DNA of 64,000 nt from Prunus persica (lineage: Eukaryota > Streptophyta > Magnoliopsida > Rosales > Rosaceae). The number at the start of each line of letters is the position of its first letter. The first letter of the stretch is position 1. Below are positions 36,646-48,578 of the stretch, in pieces. Both the position numbers and the translations under genes were made by a program. The stretch lies in assembly GCF_000346465.2 (NCBI RefSeq), contig NC_034014.1:23446522-23510521 (forward strand). The letters are read 5' to 3'. Below the pieces are notes generated by a model. That model was not told the origin of the DNA. It ran no database searches and was given only the letters and a program-made list of their open reading frames with translations.

Positions 36646-36959
36646 ACTAAAACAAATAGACACACAAACACATATATATTAAAACTAAAATTATTACAGT
36701 TGTGGTTCATTAGGCGCAAATAACTTGAGTTTAATTAATTAGCACCACAATAAATAAGTCGATAATCTGAAGCCACCATAATACCAGGTTCACATGATGC
36801 CTTAAATCTTAAACCTAAAAATTGGTTAGAATATTACCCAGGAAAAGTTTTATGTGCGACAGATAGTGCAACAATACTGGTTCCACCTTCAGTTTTTGAA
36901 GCTGACCAGTAAAGAAAATACATCAACATGTTTTGCACGTTGTCTAATAAGTTTCATAA

Positions 36960-37285
36960 TGTTAATTCTCTCTCGTTTGTTTAGCATAGCAACTATGACA
37001 AAAGAATGCCAATTCTCTCTCTTTTGGTTAGCCACATTTATTTTCTTTGCACAGATAGTTGAGAAATCGGGCCGGAAGTTGGCATAAATTCTGCACGGAA
37101 GACAACATCAAAGCCTAGTATGGGAAACTTCTTGGGCTTAAAAGCTTCAAAAGATTAAACCATATGGGCCTCATAGATAAAATCTGCTGCAATAGAACCC
37201 AAGCACTTGATTGTAGAAAGTATGGTGAAGGAAGAAGGGACGGCTAGGAATTATTCAGAAACCTCCTGAAGAAACCCACTGTATA
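36960..37285 (+). repeat. Acylphosphatase 5' flank (second copy of the 30848-31190 repeat)
   Basis: Direct repeat partner of 30848-31190, about 6.1 kb away. This copy retains TATAAAG at 37282-37288 directly upstream of the acylphosphatase ATG, so it is taken as the functional promoter copy. Confidence 0.8.
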
Positions 37286-37321
37286 AAGACAAACCAAAAT
37301 CAAAAGTCAAAAGAGAATTGA

Positions 37322-37912
37322 ATGGCATCAGCAGCAATCTCAGTGAGGCCACTGATATCAGCTCGACACAAAGCAAACGCAGCAACCAGATTCCTCACAT
37401 CTCGGAGCAATACCCATCCACCAACATCACTAGATAAATGGACCCTAAACGACACCGCAAGCAATGCTGCTAGTTCTGCTCTTAGACTCGTCCCCCATCT
37501 CCATAATCCTCGCCATCATCTTCTTCATCCTCCTCTTTCGATTTGCCGTCTTCTTCTTCTTCCTCGCCCTCCTCTTTCTCCTCTGCTCAGACCTCGTCCA
37601 CCTCTTCTTCGACATTATCTGCCCCTGATGACCACTCCCCATGCCACCTCTGATTCGGCCCATTCCTCCTCAGCCTCCTGCAAAACGGTGCGTACGTTTC
37701 CGTTCTCCAACTCTCCTCTTGCAATTTATGATCAGTTTAGAGTAATGGGTTTCTCTTAATTTATTCTTCTCAATCTAAAAATTTCGACCTTTAGCATTTT
37801 TGTTCAGTTTGCAGTGATGGGTCTCTCTTAATTTACTTTTATAAAGTGTATAAAAAATCGGTCGGAATTTTTTTTTCCTGACTTCAAAGAAAACCTAGGC
37901 ACGCTGTCGCCC

Positions 37913-37944
<32 letters not shown>

Positions 37945-38574
37945 CGAATCGACCACCACCACCAGGCCGCGACGACCCCTTGCCCACCCGCGACCCCCTC
38001 GAAAACACCCGCGACCCTTTCTCTCTCCGTAATTATCTTTTGCTGCTGTACATGCTTTATTTATTCCTTTATCAATGTAAAATTTTGATCTTTAGCATTT
38101 GTTGTTCAGTTTAAACCAATGGGTCTCTGTTAATTCCTTTATCAATGTAAAATTTTGATCTCTATCTTAGTTTTATTGTTCTCAATGTTAAATTCTGATC
38201 TTTTGCATATATATATATATATATATATATTTTTTATCGGTTTTAAAGTAATGGGTCCCTGTTAATTTCTTTTTCTCAATGTAATGTTTTTGGTTTTGGG
38301 TGTTTAGGTGAGGCTTGTGGTAAAGGGGAGGGTGCAGGGTGTGTTTTACAGGAACTGGACAATTGAGAACGCAACCCAATTGGGCTTGAAAGGTTGGGTT
38401 CGGAACAGAAGAGATGGGTCTGTGGAGACTCTGCTTTCTGGGAACCCTGATGCGGTTCAAGAGATGGAGCAGAGGTGTCGACGAGGTCCTCCATCTGCTG
38501 TGGTCACTGGGCTCGAGGTCTTTCCCAGCACTGAGGACCCTGGGGATGGATTTGAGCGCAAACAAACGGTCTGA
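37322..38574 (+). CDS. Acylphosphatase
   Basis: Hydrolyses acyl phosphates such as acetyl phosphate (EC 3.6.1.7). Two exons: 37322-37687 and 38308-38574, joined in phase 0 across a 620-base GT-AG intron; 210 aa. Exon 2 encodes the whole catalytic domain: GRVQGVFYRNWT (phosphate loop with catalytic Arg) and GWVRNRRDGSVE (catalytic Asn). It continues through RCRRGPPSAVV to the end at FERKQTV. Exon 1 encodes a 122-residue Ser/Pro/Arg/Leu-rich leader, probably an organelle presequence. Its last part is also open in other frames, so a hidden indel there cannot be excluded. A TATAAAG box ends only 34 bases before the ATG, implying a very short leader or a different real start. Confidence 0.85.
37727..38285. 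repeat. Degenerate repeat units in the acylphosphatase intron
   Basis: A unit of about 70-75 bases (CAGTTTnnAnTnATGGGTCTCTnTTAATT, TCAATGTAAAATTTTGATCTTTAGCATTTTTGTT) recurs at about 37727, 37806, 38106 and 38240. A CT/CCACC-rich, GC-richer insert (37860-38030) splits the array. A (CT)n run at 37916-37943 and an (AT)n run at about 38207-38230 are inside. Confidence 0.7.
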
Positions 38575-39570
38575 TTCATTATCCATTTCCTGTGTTAGCT
38601 AGAATGTAATATGTATAGTCTTATTCAACTCTATACTATAGATTGTCGTTCCAAGTTCTGAATAAGAGGACACATGTGCAATGTGGTTCTTGTTTAAATA
38701 ATATACCACCCAATGACTTCATATCATACATTGGTTTCTACTTTCTGTTTTGTGTTGGTATTTGTTAAGTGGATGAGTATTTTGCTTTTGAAACTTTAAA
38801 AGAAGCTCGATGGATGCAGCGACAATCACTGCATTTTTAAGCTAAACCATTATAGACATTCATGTAAGGTTGACAGAGTACAGATCATGGCCACTTGAGC
38901 GTTGAGGCTTAAAATTGTTTGGTAAAGTAGAGAAAGTTGCTTGCTAGAGGCATATGATGAGTTACACCACTTTCATGCATCTTTGGGTTGTTTTGCACCC
39001 TTTTAACGCTAGCAGAAAGTTGGTCTTCATTCTTGTTAGGCTGATCCTAGAAAACAAAATTTCCGAACTTATTAGATTAGAAAGTTTTCTTAACTTATTG
39101 GCTGCCTTTAAAATTATATGGTTGGGTAGAAGAGTAAGATAGATATTCACCAAGGTTGAGTAGACTGATCCTCCCTTAAGCTTTGAACTGCTCCCTGGTT
39201 TGCTTGGTTGACAATCCACTGGTTTTTGTTCCGTGGTTTGGAGAAGTCTTCGGCGTTAAGGGGTCATTTAGCTGTCCTAAGTCTTTAGTCAAGGAAGGTA
39301 CGGTTTTCACTGGTATATCTTGGGCATGCAATACTCAATAATAAAATATGTAATATGATAGATTGTTAAGGATGCAGGTTAGGACTTCAAATCAGATTGG
39401 TAAATCACCATACATAATGTAAAAGAACACAAGTTGATGCATGAATGGATAAAATGTGGATGGACTCAACAATCTAATATAGGAATGAGATGTAGCTCTG
39501 TGAGCAGCTCATATTGTGTTTTTTAAGGATTCTCCCAAACCTGAGGGTGTTTATACATGTTCCGAACTCC

Positions 39571-39617
39571 TTTAGCGGAAAGCAATTGCTATCCTTTAGC
39601 GGAAAGCAATTGCTACT
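39571..39617. repeat. Two-copy 23-base tandem repeat
   Basis: TTTAGCGGAAAGCAATTGCTA plus two bases, twice in immediate succession. No associated gene. Confidence 0.85.
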
Positions 39618-41974
39618 CACATGAATTAAGATTATCAGCGACCCCTGGAGAAGACTTTTGCTTCAATAAGGTAGAGCGTCCCGATGTCCGTTATAGCAAT
39701 GTTCTGGACAAAATGTACCAGATCTTTCTTCAAATCAGCTGGTATATTAAGCTTGTTTGTTGTGGTTTCTTCAATGACAGTTGTAAGCATGCTCTGATAA
39801 GATGTATGTTATTATCTTAACCCCACCTGGTGCTCTTACTAGTTGATTATGGACTGTCACGATAAGAGTTTTGTGGTATGCTATGGTGATGAGCAAATTA
39901 TGTTTTGAGTTCTAACCACCACCTACTGAGATAAAAACAGCGACGTTGATGCAAGGAGCTTAGCACTACACATGCGCATGTCTGAGTTGCACTTTTTTGA
40001 AGTTTGTCGATTCATTTTCTTTCCCCAAGGTCTCCCTTCATTATTTAGAGTGGATATGCAACCTGGAAGTTTTCTCTGTAAGCTAATGTCAGTTCTGCTT
40101 GAGTGGAGATGGCTAGAATGGGAGGCGGTCTTGTAATGCCGAGGCTTGTTAGGACTTGGGTGGATGTTTCCTCAGCTTACGAAGAAAATCAAGTTCGATT
40201 CTCGCAGGAATTGCTGCTGGTGGTGGTGATTTGGGTCCATCGTTTCGTTTATAATTTTTAGAGACAGACTTGAGTGATTAAGACTAGTTTATGGTATGAC
40301 CTTGACACTATCAACATCGAACCCTTTTCTAGTTGTAATAATTCACCTGCCTCAGGATTGAATACCAACTTTACGGCAGCCCATTTCAATAAGTGATAGA
40401 ATAAAGAGAGATAACAGCGTTAGCCGGTGGGGGACCCGGTTGGATCTCCTCCGTCTGGCGGTCGTTCACGGTTGAATTGAACCCATGCCATCCTTTTTGT
40501 CTTGGAAATATCCTTCATGTACTGGCTCTCATTACTCTCATTTCCCTTTCTTCTCGTCATATCAACGCAGTCACCAAACCCCTCACTGGGTTTGAGGAAT
40601 ACCTTACAGTTGTAGTTCGAGAAATACCTTACCGTGGAGATGTTGTCAATGTACCTCTTCCCTGTATTGGTGCTTGTGACTAGTAATATTTTTGATAGAA
40701 ACAAAAAACAAACCCCCCAAAAAGAAAACCTCAGTGAACATTTTATCACAACTTGCACATGGCTGTGTTGCTTTAGTTCCAGTGGAATAATCGATCCCCG
40801 ATCAGATATGCAATGGCTGGATAAAGAACACTAGGCCTTCTTTCTGAGAGGTACTTTTTGTCCTATCATTCGTATAAAGTGCTTCTAGGACCCCAATTAT
40901 AAGTTATAAGGTACATCAAAGATCCCACTAAATTGGACCCAGAAAAAGATAAAAGTGGTGTACTGACATTGATAAGTCGATTAAATTACACATGCATCCG
41001 TCCCATCTTAACTTGGCTTTTAGGATTTGGAGACAATGTTGATGGTGAATGAGTCATGGTAAGTGGGTTGGTGACAAGTATAACCTGGCAATGTTTTCTT
41101 GCCACATCATACTGTTAATTTAAATCACACATAATAAAATATAAATTAATTTGATCAATAATTTAGATTTATATTCTTCGATCTTTGATATCATATAAAA
41201 TATGAATATGATTTGAATATTTTAGATTTATTTTATTAGGAGTAGAATCATTTATTATATGAGACATGTAGTTAAGTTAGGAACAATATCGATGTTGCTA
41301 GTAATAGACCAAGAGTCCTCCCTTTGAAATCTTAACATATGCATACACTATTCTTAAATTGATTGATTGGTAAAGGAATATTTTCAAAATGAATTATGCT
41401 AGCCGTTATACACGTGACTGACATTAACACAACTCTTATTTATGTGAATGCGTACACAAGAGTAAGTCCATGTACATATATTTGCCGCCATACCAGGAGT
41501 GATTTGTAGTTGCCATCAGCGCAGAGGTTGAAGAGGGAAATATGAAGGAGCAGCCAAATGATGAGATAAAGCAGCACCATGGAATGACCCCTTCCCATCC
41601 CTTTTGATTAGAAACGTGACCATCTTCCCCTGCCCATTAGGCAGATCCAGATACATTATAGGTCATCCAAAGTAATGCCTTTATGATTTTTTAACGCATT
41701 CAATTGTAAGATGCAGAGCTGATTATGTATTTTCATACTGAATCCAATGATAAAGAGTTTCTTCTTTTAACAATTCTACAATTTAGAGAAGCATAACAAA
41801 AACTCAACTTCAACTATGCTTCATATTCAACTCCTAAAATAGTATGACCTCGAGATGCTCCTAAATTTGAGAAGAGAAAAACGGATTCTAATCGCTCATA
41901 TTCATTGTTAAATCAAAATTAAGTTAAAAAAGAACTAAAATATTTGACTCCTTAAATTATGATAAAATTTGTGT

Positions 41975-41976
<2 letters not shown>

Positions 41977-42005
<29 letters not shown>
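41977..42005. repeat. (GA)n microsatellite
   Basis: Continuous GA run followed by a short (GATA)n stretch in intergenic DNA. Confidence 0.9.
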
Positions 42006-42009
<4 letters not shown>

Positions 42010-43460
42010 TAGATACATAAGGCGCAGTCTCCAGTTAGAGCTAGCGCTTGTTCTAAAAAAGTCATGGGTTCCACACCTCCAAACCCCACATCCCTTAATT
42101 ATTTGTTGAACTTGAATTGTATGAGTTTGCTTATCTTTATCCATCACGTGGAAAATGAAACCGTAATTGAATACGGTGTTATTTTGATATACATTGTCAG
42201 TCAATTTCCTATAACAATTGACCATTTTGAGTTTATTAGTTTCCTAAAAGATTCAGATGCTTCTTTTTCATCAAATATTTCTGTTGAAGCAGTAATTTGA
42301 GCTTAATATTACATGTTTAGCAAATGTAGAGAGGCATTTTGTTTTGCAAGTTTCTGCTGCTTCTTCCTGAATTAATAATATTGATTTCCCAAATATGTGT
42401 ACCACAGACGTCATGGCCTACTCATCCAATCACTGGCAATAGTCAAATAAATATAAAATAAAGTGGATGGTGGTTGGTCGTATGAACATCGCTTTTACTG
42501 CTGCTTGTCTCTAAGACTAAGACTAAGACTAACTAAGAAACACCAATTCTCTTCTCGCCGACACACCAAGAAACTTTTTACTTCCAAACACCACAGTAAC
42601 TATACAGAAACAAGTGGGTAAAAAAATAATGCAGGCTCCCGCAGCACTAATTTTACCGTAAATTAGGAAAGTAAGTCTCGTGTATTCGTAATGCTCCTAT
42701 GTAAACTTGTCTTGCACTCCAAGACATTTGGATTTTCTTGTGTACCAAGTAGTGTAGAGAAAGTTTGGTATACATGTTATGTAATTGTTTAATGAAAGAT
42801 CGGCTTAGTGGCTCGGCACATGCTTTTCTCTCGTTCTCCTTATTCTTTCATGTCTCCTTCTCATTATTCTTCAATATATCTAAGAATTATTCATTCGGGA
42901 CTCAGTATATTATTATATCTAATAGTGCAAGATAATTATCTGCTTAACTATTTTGTATCAATCAATGTAAATTTATGTAAATTTCATGCCAACTCTATGG
43001 TAGTACGATTTTCTAATCTTTATTAGATTGACATACGGATTCATTTTTCTCATGGTATAGTACTTTAGATTTGTAAATCACCGTTAGACTTATTCATTTT
43101 AAATACAAATCTCAATTTTATGTCAAAATGTAATATGATAAAATAAAAAAATAAAAAATCCGTGTGAATTTCGTGTTAATATTTTGTGAAGTTTTGAATC
43201 ACTGTACAAAATTTTACCGTAAGATCGAAGTCCCAATTCCCATCACAAACTCACAAATCATTAAACAAACTCATCATCATCATGAGTGATGAGATGAGAA
43301 GAGTTCCGCGTGAGGACATTTGGATGCGATGTTGACTCATCAAAACGTTTGCATTAAATGACATGTCGTCCATGGCACCTACATTTGATGCAAATGGCTC
43401 CACAATGAAACAGAAGTTTCCTTCTTTTCCCACTCTGGCTTCCTTCTCATAAAAACCCAC

Positions 43461-43467
43461 TATAAAA
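43461..43467 (+). promoter_or_regulatory. Probable TATA box of the SAUR gene
   Basis: TATAAAA in CCCACTATAAAACACACC, 93 bases upstream of the ATG, leaving a leader of about 60 bases. Confidence 0.65.
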
Positions 43468-43553
43468 CACACCCTCCACAGAAAATCACCATCACCCATC
43501 AAAATAAACAAAGCAAGCAAGCTCTTGAGTCCAAGTCCTCAACACACAATAAT

Positions 43554-43976
43554 ATGTCTACACTGAAAATCCGATCAAAGAAACCAGACGACATTCGAGG
43601 TCTCGTGATGCTGAGGCTGCTCATTCGGAAGCTTGTGCAGAAGGGTCTCTCCATTTTATCAGCCAGAGGCCTTCATCACCACAATGATTTTGATGAAGCC
43701 ACAGTGGTGCCAGAAGATGTTAAAGAAGGGCATTTTGCTGTTTTTGCAGTGAAGGGCAAGGAGGCAGAGAGGTTTGTGGTGAAATTAGAGTCCTTGCAAA
43801 ACCCTGAGTTTTTGAGGTTGCTAGAAGAAGCTGAGGAAGAATATGGATTTGAACAGAAGGGGGCTCTTGCTGTTCCTTGCAGGCCAGAGGAGTTGCATAA
43901 GATTTTAGAAAACAGGAGGGAGAAGAATAGCAGTAATAATAATAATATTAATCTTAGAGTTATACCAGGATGCTAG
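43554..43976 (+). CDS. SAUR family auxin-responsive protein
   Basis: Small auxin-up RNA protein, 140 aa, intronless as is typical. Family members inhibit PP2C.D phosphatases, thereby activating plasma-membrane H+-ATPases and cell expansion. The SAUR core is clear: VPEDVKEGHFAVFAVKGKEA, then RFVVKLESLQNPEFLRLLEE, then AEEEYGFEQKGALAVPCRPE. The N-terminal extension of about 50 residues (KKPDDIRGLVMLRLLIRKLV) and the Asn-rich C-terminus place it with the longer SAURs (SAUR71/72/76-like) rather than the short clustered type. It stands alone here, not in a tandem array. The ATG is the first in frame after the TATA box. Confidence 0.93.
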   Translation: MSTLKIRSKKPDDIRGLVMLRLLIRKLVQKGLSILSARGLHHHNDFDEATVVPEDVKEGHFAVFAVKGKEAERFVVKLESLQNPEFLRLLEEAEEEYGFEQKGALAVPCRPEELHKILENRREKNSSNNNNINLRVIPGC

Positions 43977-46099
43977 CTAAGCTAGCTACCCGAATGAGCC
44001 CATTTTCATGTATGATTTATTAGCCATGTAAATTTCTCTGTCTAATTATTTCCTCTGTTATATGTGCTCTTTTTGCACTGGATGTAGACAGATTTCTGCA
44101 CGGAAAAAATATAAGAAAAATTCATTCTTATATCTTATATCATTTCTTCCTTCTGAGGTAAGCAGAGTGGGTTGGGGAATGGGATGACAACAATTAAGTG
44201 TGATCTGAAAATTATCATATTAGAAAGCAAGAGCTATGCCTATCCAAACTTCCACTACTTTCAGTTTTTAATTTTTCTGTGCCTGTATGTTGAACCAATA
44301 CTAGAACTTTTTTCAACAATGACAAAGTTTAATTTAAATTTAAATGCTAGAGTTTGAGGCCGCAACGGGGTTTGAGAGGCGGTAGTTTACCCTGTGGCGG
44401 ATGTCAACAGTTTAAGTCTGTTTATCTTCACTTCAAAGCAAAGTATTGCTATATTTTTCTCTTTTTTCTGTCGCATTAATGATCAAATCCATAAGCGTTA
44501 GCACTTCTATTTTCTAGAAAAATGTTTTCGCATTTATTTTAGACTCATATGTCTTGTAGTATGTCATTCTCAAATGCGGGATGTGAGAGAATGTTTAAAC
44601 ACTCATGATTTATAGTGTTAGAACATTCATCATAAGTATCAGAACCCTCACTCTGGCCCGCATTAAAGAATTCTTGATTATACTAATACAAAAGGAGAGG
44701 TGCTCCTGGAAAATACTACACCTGTAAACCGAGTGGAATATTATTGATTCGGGCAGAACACCGATTCTTGCCGTGTTTGGCCAGGTAGTACCAACACGTT
44801 TGGTGCTTTTTTTCCTTTTCTGAAAAGAGATAGTTGGCAATGGACTAATGATCTGATCATGAGACTTACGACGGTGGCAACCAACCAACTCCTCCGTTAG
44901 CAGTTGTTTTCTTTTTTCATAATTATTTCTTTATTAGACAAGGTATATTCCAATTGTGTTCATATTATTTCTTCTTTATTAGTACTTGGTTAATTTTATA
45001 TTCACAATTAGGTCTTGGTGGACCCTATCTATTTGGACCTTGAAAGAACTTGCATTTTGGTGCATATTATGAAGTCCATGGTCCTTCCCTTGACTTTACA
45101 TGCCACCTCCACCAACTCAAGAGGCTCAACTTTTGAGATCAACCCATGTGAAAATATTATACTAGTGAGTAGAGACATGTGGAAATAATGGAATTAATAT
45201 CACGCGCGATTGATGCTAGCATCTTTTATATTTCATACTTGTATTGTATGTATAGTCATTGTAAGCAAAGTCTTGAGGCACCAAAACAATGATGATTGAT
45301 GACAACCCAATTTGAAAGACATCGAATAATTTAAAAGATTAGATGGACTGAAAGTCATTTTTATTGTCAGCCCAAAGTGCAGGATTGCTTCCAAAACTTT
45401 GAAGCTATAGCAAACTAAGCTACAATTGAGCTTCAATTTGAGATCTCTTGTGAGAACAATATGGTGAAATATGGTCATATGAATTAGTACGTACACATTA
45501 TAATTAAGCACATCTGCTTGCCCTTTATATTATCAACACATTTTCCAACTATGCAAGCGATATTGTATATTTTTTCTTAAAACAAACCCTTGAGAAAAAC
45601 ACACGGTTATAAGCGTGCTCAATTTGCTTGCCTCCCACACAGTTCCAATGAAGATGGGCAATTCTGGCAAAAAAAATGAATATGGGCAACTCAAGCCATA
45701 ATATGGGCCCGACCCGTTTAGATTGAGCATGTTAGGATCTATGCTATGTTGGGCCGGGTATAACAATACGTTCGGCATTGAAAGAAAATTTTAACAAAAT
45801 TGATGCTATTTTTTTTCTTTGATACAAGCAATAGGTGAGGGTATTTGAACAGAGAAACTCAGGTGCACGGATAACTATTCTTAACCATTTGAGTTACAAA
45901 CCCTTTGCAAAATTCATAGTATTGATAAGATTATGGAATGAACATTATTCTGATTTTCACCACAAGAATAGTCACTGAGAAGTTGCTCATTTAGAACAAG
46001 CAATTTAGCATTTTGTTAACCAATGTCATACAAATCTCAACAACATTTACAAAATGGACAGGGTGCAAATGAAGGAGCAGTTGTTAAGTAATCACTGTA
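43977..46099. other. Convergent spacer between SAUR and TLP15
   Basis: Both genes end into this region. Apart from a SINE (45809-45907) I see only AT-rich sequence without domains. Confidence 0.6.
45809..45907 (-). mobile_element. tRNA-derived SINE with target-site duplication
   Basis: On the minus strand GGGTTTGTAACTCAAATGG is a good pol III A box, and GTTCAAATACCC downstream is a good B box. The element ends in an A-rich tail (T-run at 45809-45820 on the plus strand). Flanking imperfect direct repeats CAAAATTGATGCTA (45795-45808) and CAAAATTCATAGTA (45908-45921) are the likely target-site duplication, 11 of 14 identical. Confidence 0.7.
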
Positions 46100-47517
46100 T
46101 TATTTTACCTCAGAGCAATTATCTGAGCCTACAGGTTCTTTCAAACAGCTAGATATTGCCACTACTGCAGCTTCAATCGCTCCGTCTTCTCCCTGTTCCA
46201 TTCCATCCAGCAGATACAAGTTACAACCATACTCTTTTTCTTCAGAAAATCTTGTGCAATGCAAACAACCTCATTACAAACATAGATATATCCGAGCAAT
46301 GAGGGAACTTCACCTTCTCTTTCCAGTAGAACATATTTCCATATTTCCCGGCCAAACGGCTCCAAAAGCTACGTGGAACATCAAGATCAACGGAAGCCCC
46401 CACGTTGAAGTTCAGTATATTGCCTGCTCAAAGAGAGCAAGAGACCCATCAATACAAATAATCTATGGTAGAGGTAGTACAAAGAAAAGAAGAAAAAATT
46501 CATACAATATAAGTTATAACACAAGATTGGTATGTATGAATACATTACCAAAGGTGGGATCAGCAACAAAGACAATAGTTCTATCATCCACTTGCCAGAA
46601 ATCTTTAATTGCCAAACCTGCAAAGCATGGAAATATTGCAAAACCAGGGTTAATTTTATCTTCTCACACATTCAGATTGGCCTCTTAACAATAATTCTAA
46701 TTTACAATTTGGCAACATAAACATGTTAGACTGTGTGACAAGAGAGCATTTGCTTGCAAAACCCTAAACAAATATATAGAAATTTAAAAAAATAAAAGAA
46801 AACACTCTGAATGCCAAAGTCGTACAGAATATTAGGCACACCTGGTGTATCAGGATAGTTCTGTGCAAGAACCCTCAACTTGAATCCAGTATCTTTCTCT
46901 ATGTCATCAATCTCTTGGGCTAGTCTTTTCTCCTGAAAATTACCATACATAATTATAAGCACATCAGCTTAATTCTTAGATTTCAATTTTGATGTCAAGT
47001 TCAAAAGACACCACTACGGTATTATCAATGTCCCATATAATAGATGCAATGCAAGTTTTCGATTTTCAATTTCAACCCAACCCAAGAATCCAGGAAAACC
47101 ATATAAAACCAACAAATAGGCAATAAATAAGAAAACACACCTGACCATCAGAGAGGAAGCCAGCTACATCAATTACAGGACTGAACTCTTTGGGAAGCAA
47201 TTCTGGCTTGTTCACCCCAACTTTTGCCTCCACAGGTCCTACTCCTGCAGAAATTTAAAGGCTTTTTCACATTATCAGCATGTTAATCTTTTATGCAATT
47301 GCAGAAAATGAGAGTACTTGCCTGAGAGAGAGAATCCGAGCGTGAGAGCCCCTGAGAACACTAAATTTAAAGACTTGGACCGAAACTCCGAGACCCAGTT
47401 GCTCAATTGTGTTGGCTTTTGGGTTGAAGAGAGATGAGAGGACGCAGTGATCAGTGGCGTGAATGGAAGACGTGAGGTTGTTTGGGAAGTGGGAGATGAA
47501 CAATGGAGAAACGCCAT
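46100..47517 (-). CDS. Thylakoid lumenal 15.0 kDa protein 2-like (TPM domain)
   Basis: Probable thylakoid-lumen protein of the TPM/Psb32-like family, related to proteins that assist photosystem II turnover; the exact role of this member is not established. Inferred exons (minus): 47517-47322, 47244-47141, 46932-46842, 46617-46549, 46423-46314, 46192-46100; 663 bases, 220 aa, frame intact. The N-terminus is a Ser/Thr-rich transit peptide followed by a hydrophobic stretch (LVFSGALTLGFSLSG), fitting a bipartite lumen signal. The TPM domain follows: VIDVAGFLSDGQEKRLAQEI, then DTGFKLRVLAQNYPDTPG, DDRTIVFVADPTFGN and NVGASVDLDVPRSFW. The first intron starts with GC (CAG|GCAAGT), needed to keep SG-VGPVEAKVG in frame. 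It closely resembles Arabidopsis At5g52970 by recognition. Confidence 0.9.
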
Positions 47518-48578
47518 TGTTTATTCAGCTAGGACCGTGGCAGCTGCAAAGGCTTTTAGGATAATGGAAGCCGTGGGCTATTTTCTATTTCTGTTCTTTT
47601 TTGGGGGGTTTTTAAAATTTTCACCAGGGATTCTTTAAAAATCTCCAAAATTCGGCTGTTTTTCATTACTTTATTTTCTAAATTATCCGGTTGTTAAAAG
47701 AAGTCCCAAATTCCCAAATGATAATTTTATAAAAAATTTAACCCGCATGGAAAAAAATACATGTAAAAATTCATACATCCTAATTTACCTAATTTGTTTG
47801 ACTTACACATGATTGCACGTATTCGAAGTTTAGGCTAAACTCGTAAAGGAAGTAAGTCGTAAACATTTTCTTCACAACTCAGCAAATGGAACTATAGATT
47901 TTTAGATTCCATTTTCTTTTGGGGTACTACGGCTTAATTGTATTTTGGTGACAAATTCCGTGGGAGAGGATTGGTTTCTTCAGACAATGAGGTCTCTCTT
48001 TGAACCAGACTGCCTGAAAACAATTGTGACTTAAAATGAGAAAGCTCAAAGCCTCAAGCCTGCTATATTAAAGCTTTTATCACAATCTGCGGAAAGCAAT
48101 TCTAGTTCCCTTTCCACTCAATAAACTTGTGTTTGGGAGTTGTTTCACTAACTATAGCTGCGGGCTTAAACAACATTAGGAAAATAACCCTTTTTCGAAA
48201 CAGCAATTTGAACAACAGCTTCTCAAGACTTCCACTGTCAAGCAGAAAGAGATGCTGCATCATGTAGCAACTCAGCTAGCATTATCCATTATCCACCATT
48301 TATCAAATTGTTCATCATCTGCACCTCAAATTCTCAATTGCTTAAATTTCAAATTATCCTTGCAATCGAAAAAACCAACCATTTGCCGAAGAAGGAAAAA
48401 TGATCATATGACACAACTCACTGCAATTCAAAAAGGCATGAAGCCTGATACTGATAAAGGAGAAGATTCTGCTTTTAGCCTTCAATACAATACATAATAG
48501 ACATTATATCCTTCATGCTATGAGAGTTTCAGCTCAGTAAAACTTAAACAAGGCCAATTGAAACAAACAAGTTTACAA
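47518..48578. other. Spacer upstream of TLP15
   Basis: TLP15 promoter and the 3' flank of the complex I subunit gene. Short ORFs near 48252 have no recognisable domain. Confidence 0.6.

Larger units (their letters stand above)
38575..43553. other. Spacer between acylphosphatase and SAUR
   Basis: About 5 kb with no supported gene. It includes the acylphosphatase 3' UTR, a 23-base tandem repeat near 39571-39617 (TTTAGCGGAAAGCAATTGCTA twice), a GC-richer pocket at 40410-40680 with open frames but no domain, and a GA run at 41977-42005. The SAUR promoter lies at the right end. Confidence 0.6.

Noticed and set aside
40420..40758. Overlapping ORFs on both strands with a possible signal-like peptide (MNPCHPFCLGNILHVLALIT)
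   Set aside because: No recognisable family, no promoter or conserved end; judged as chance or repeat-derived.
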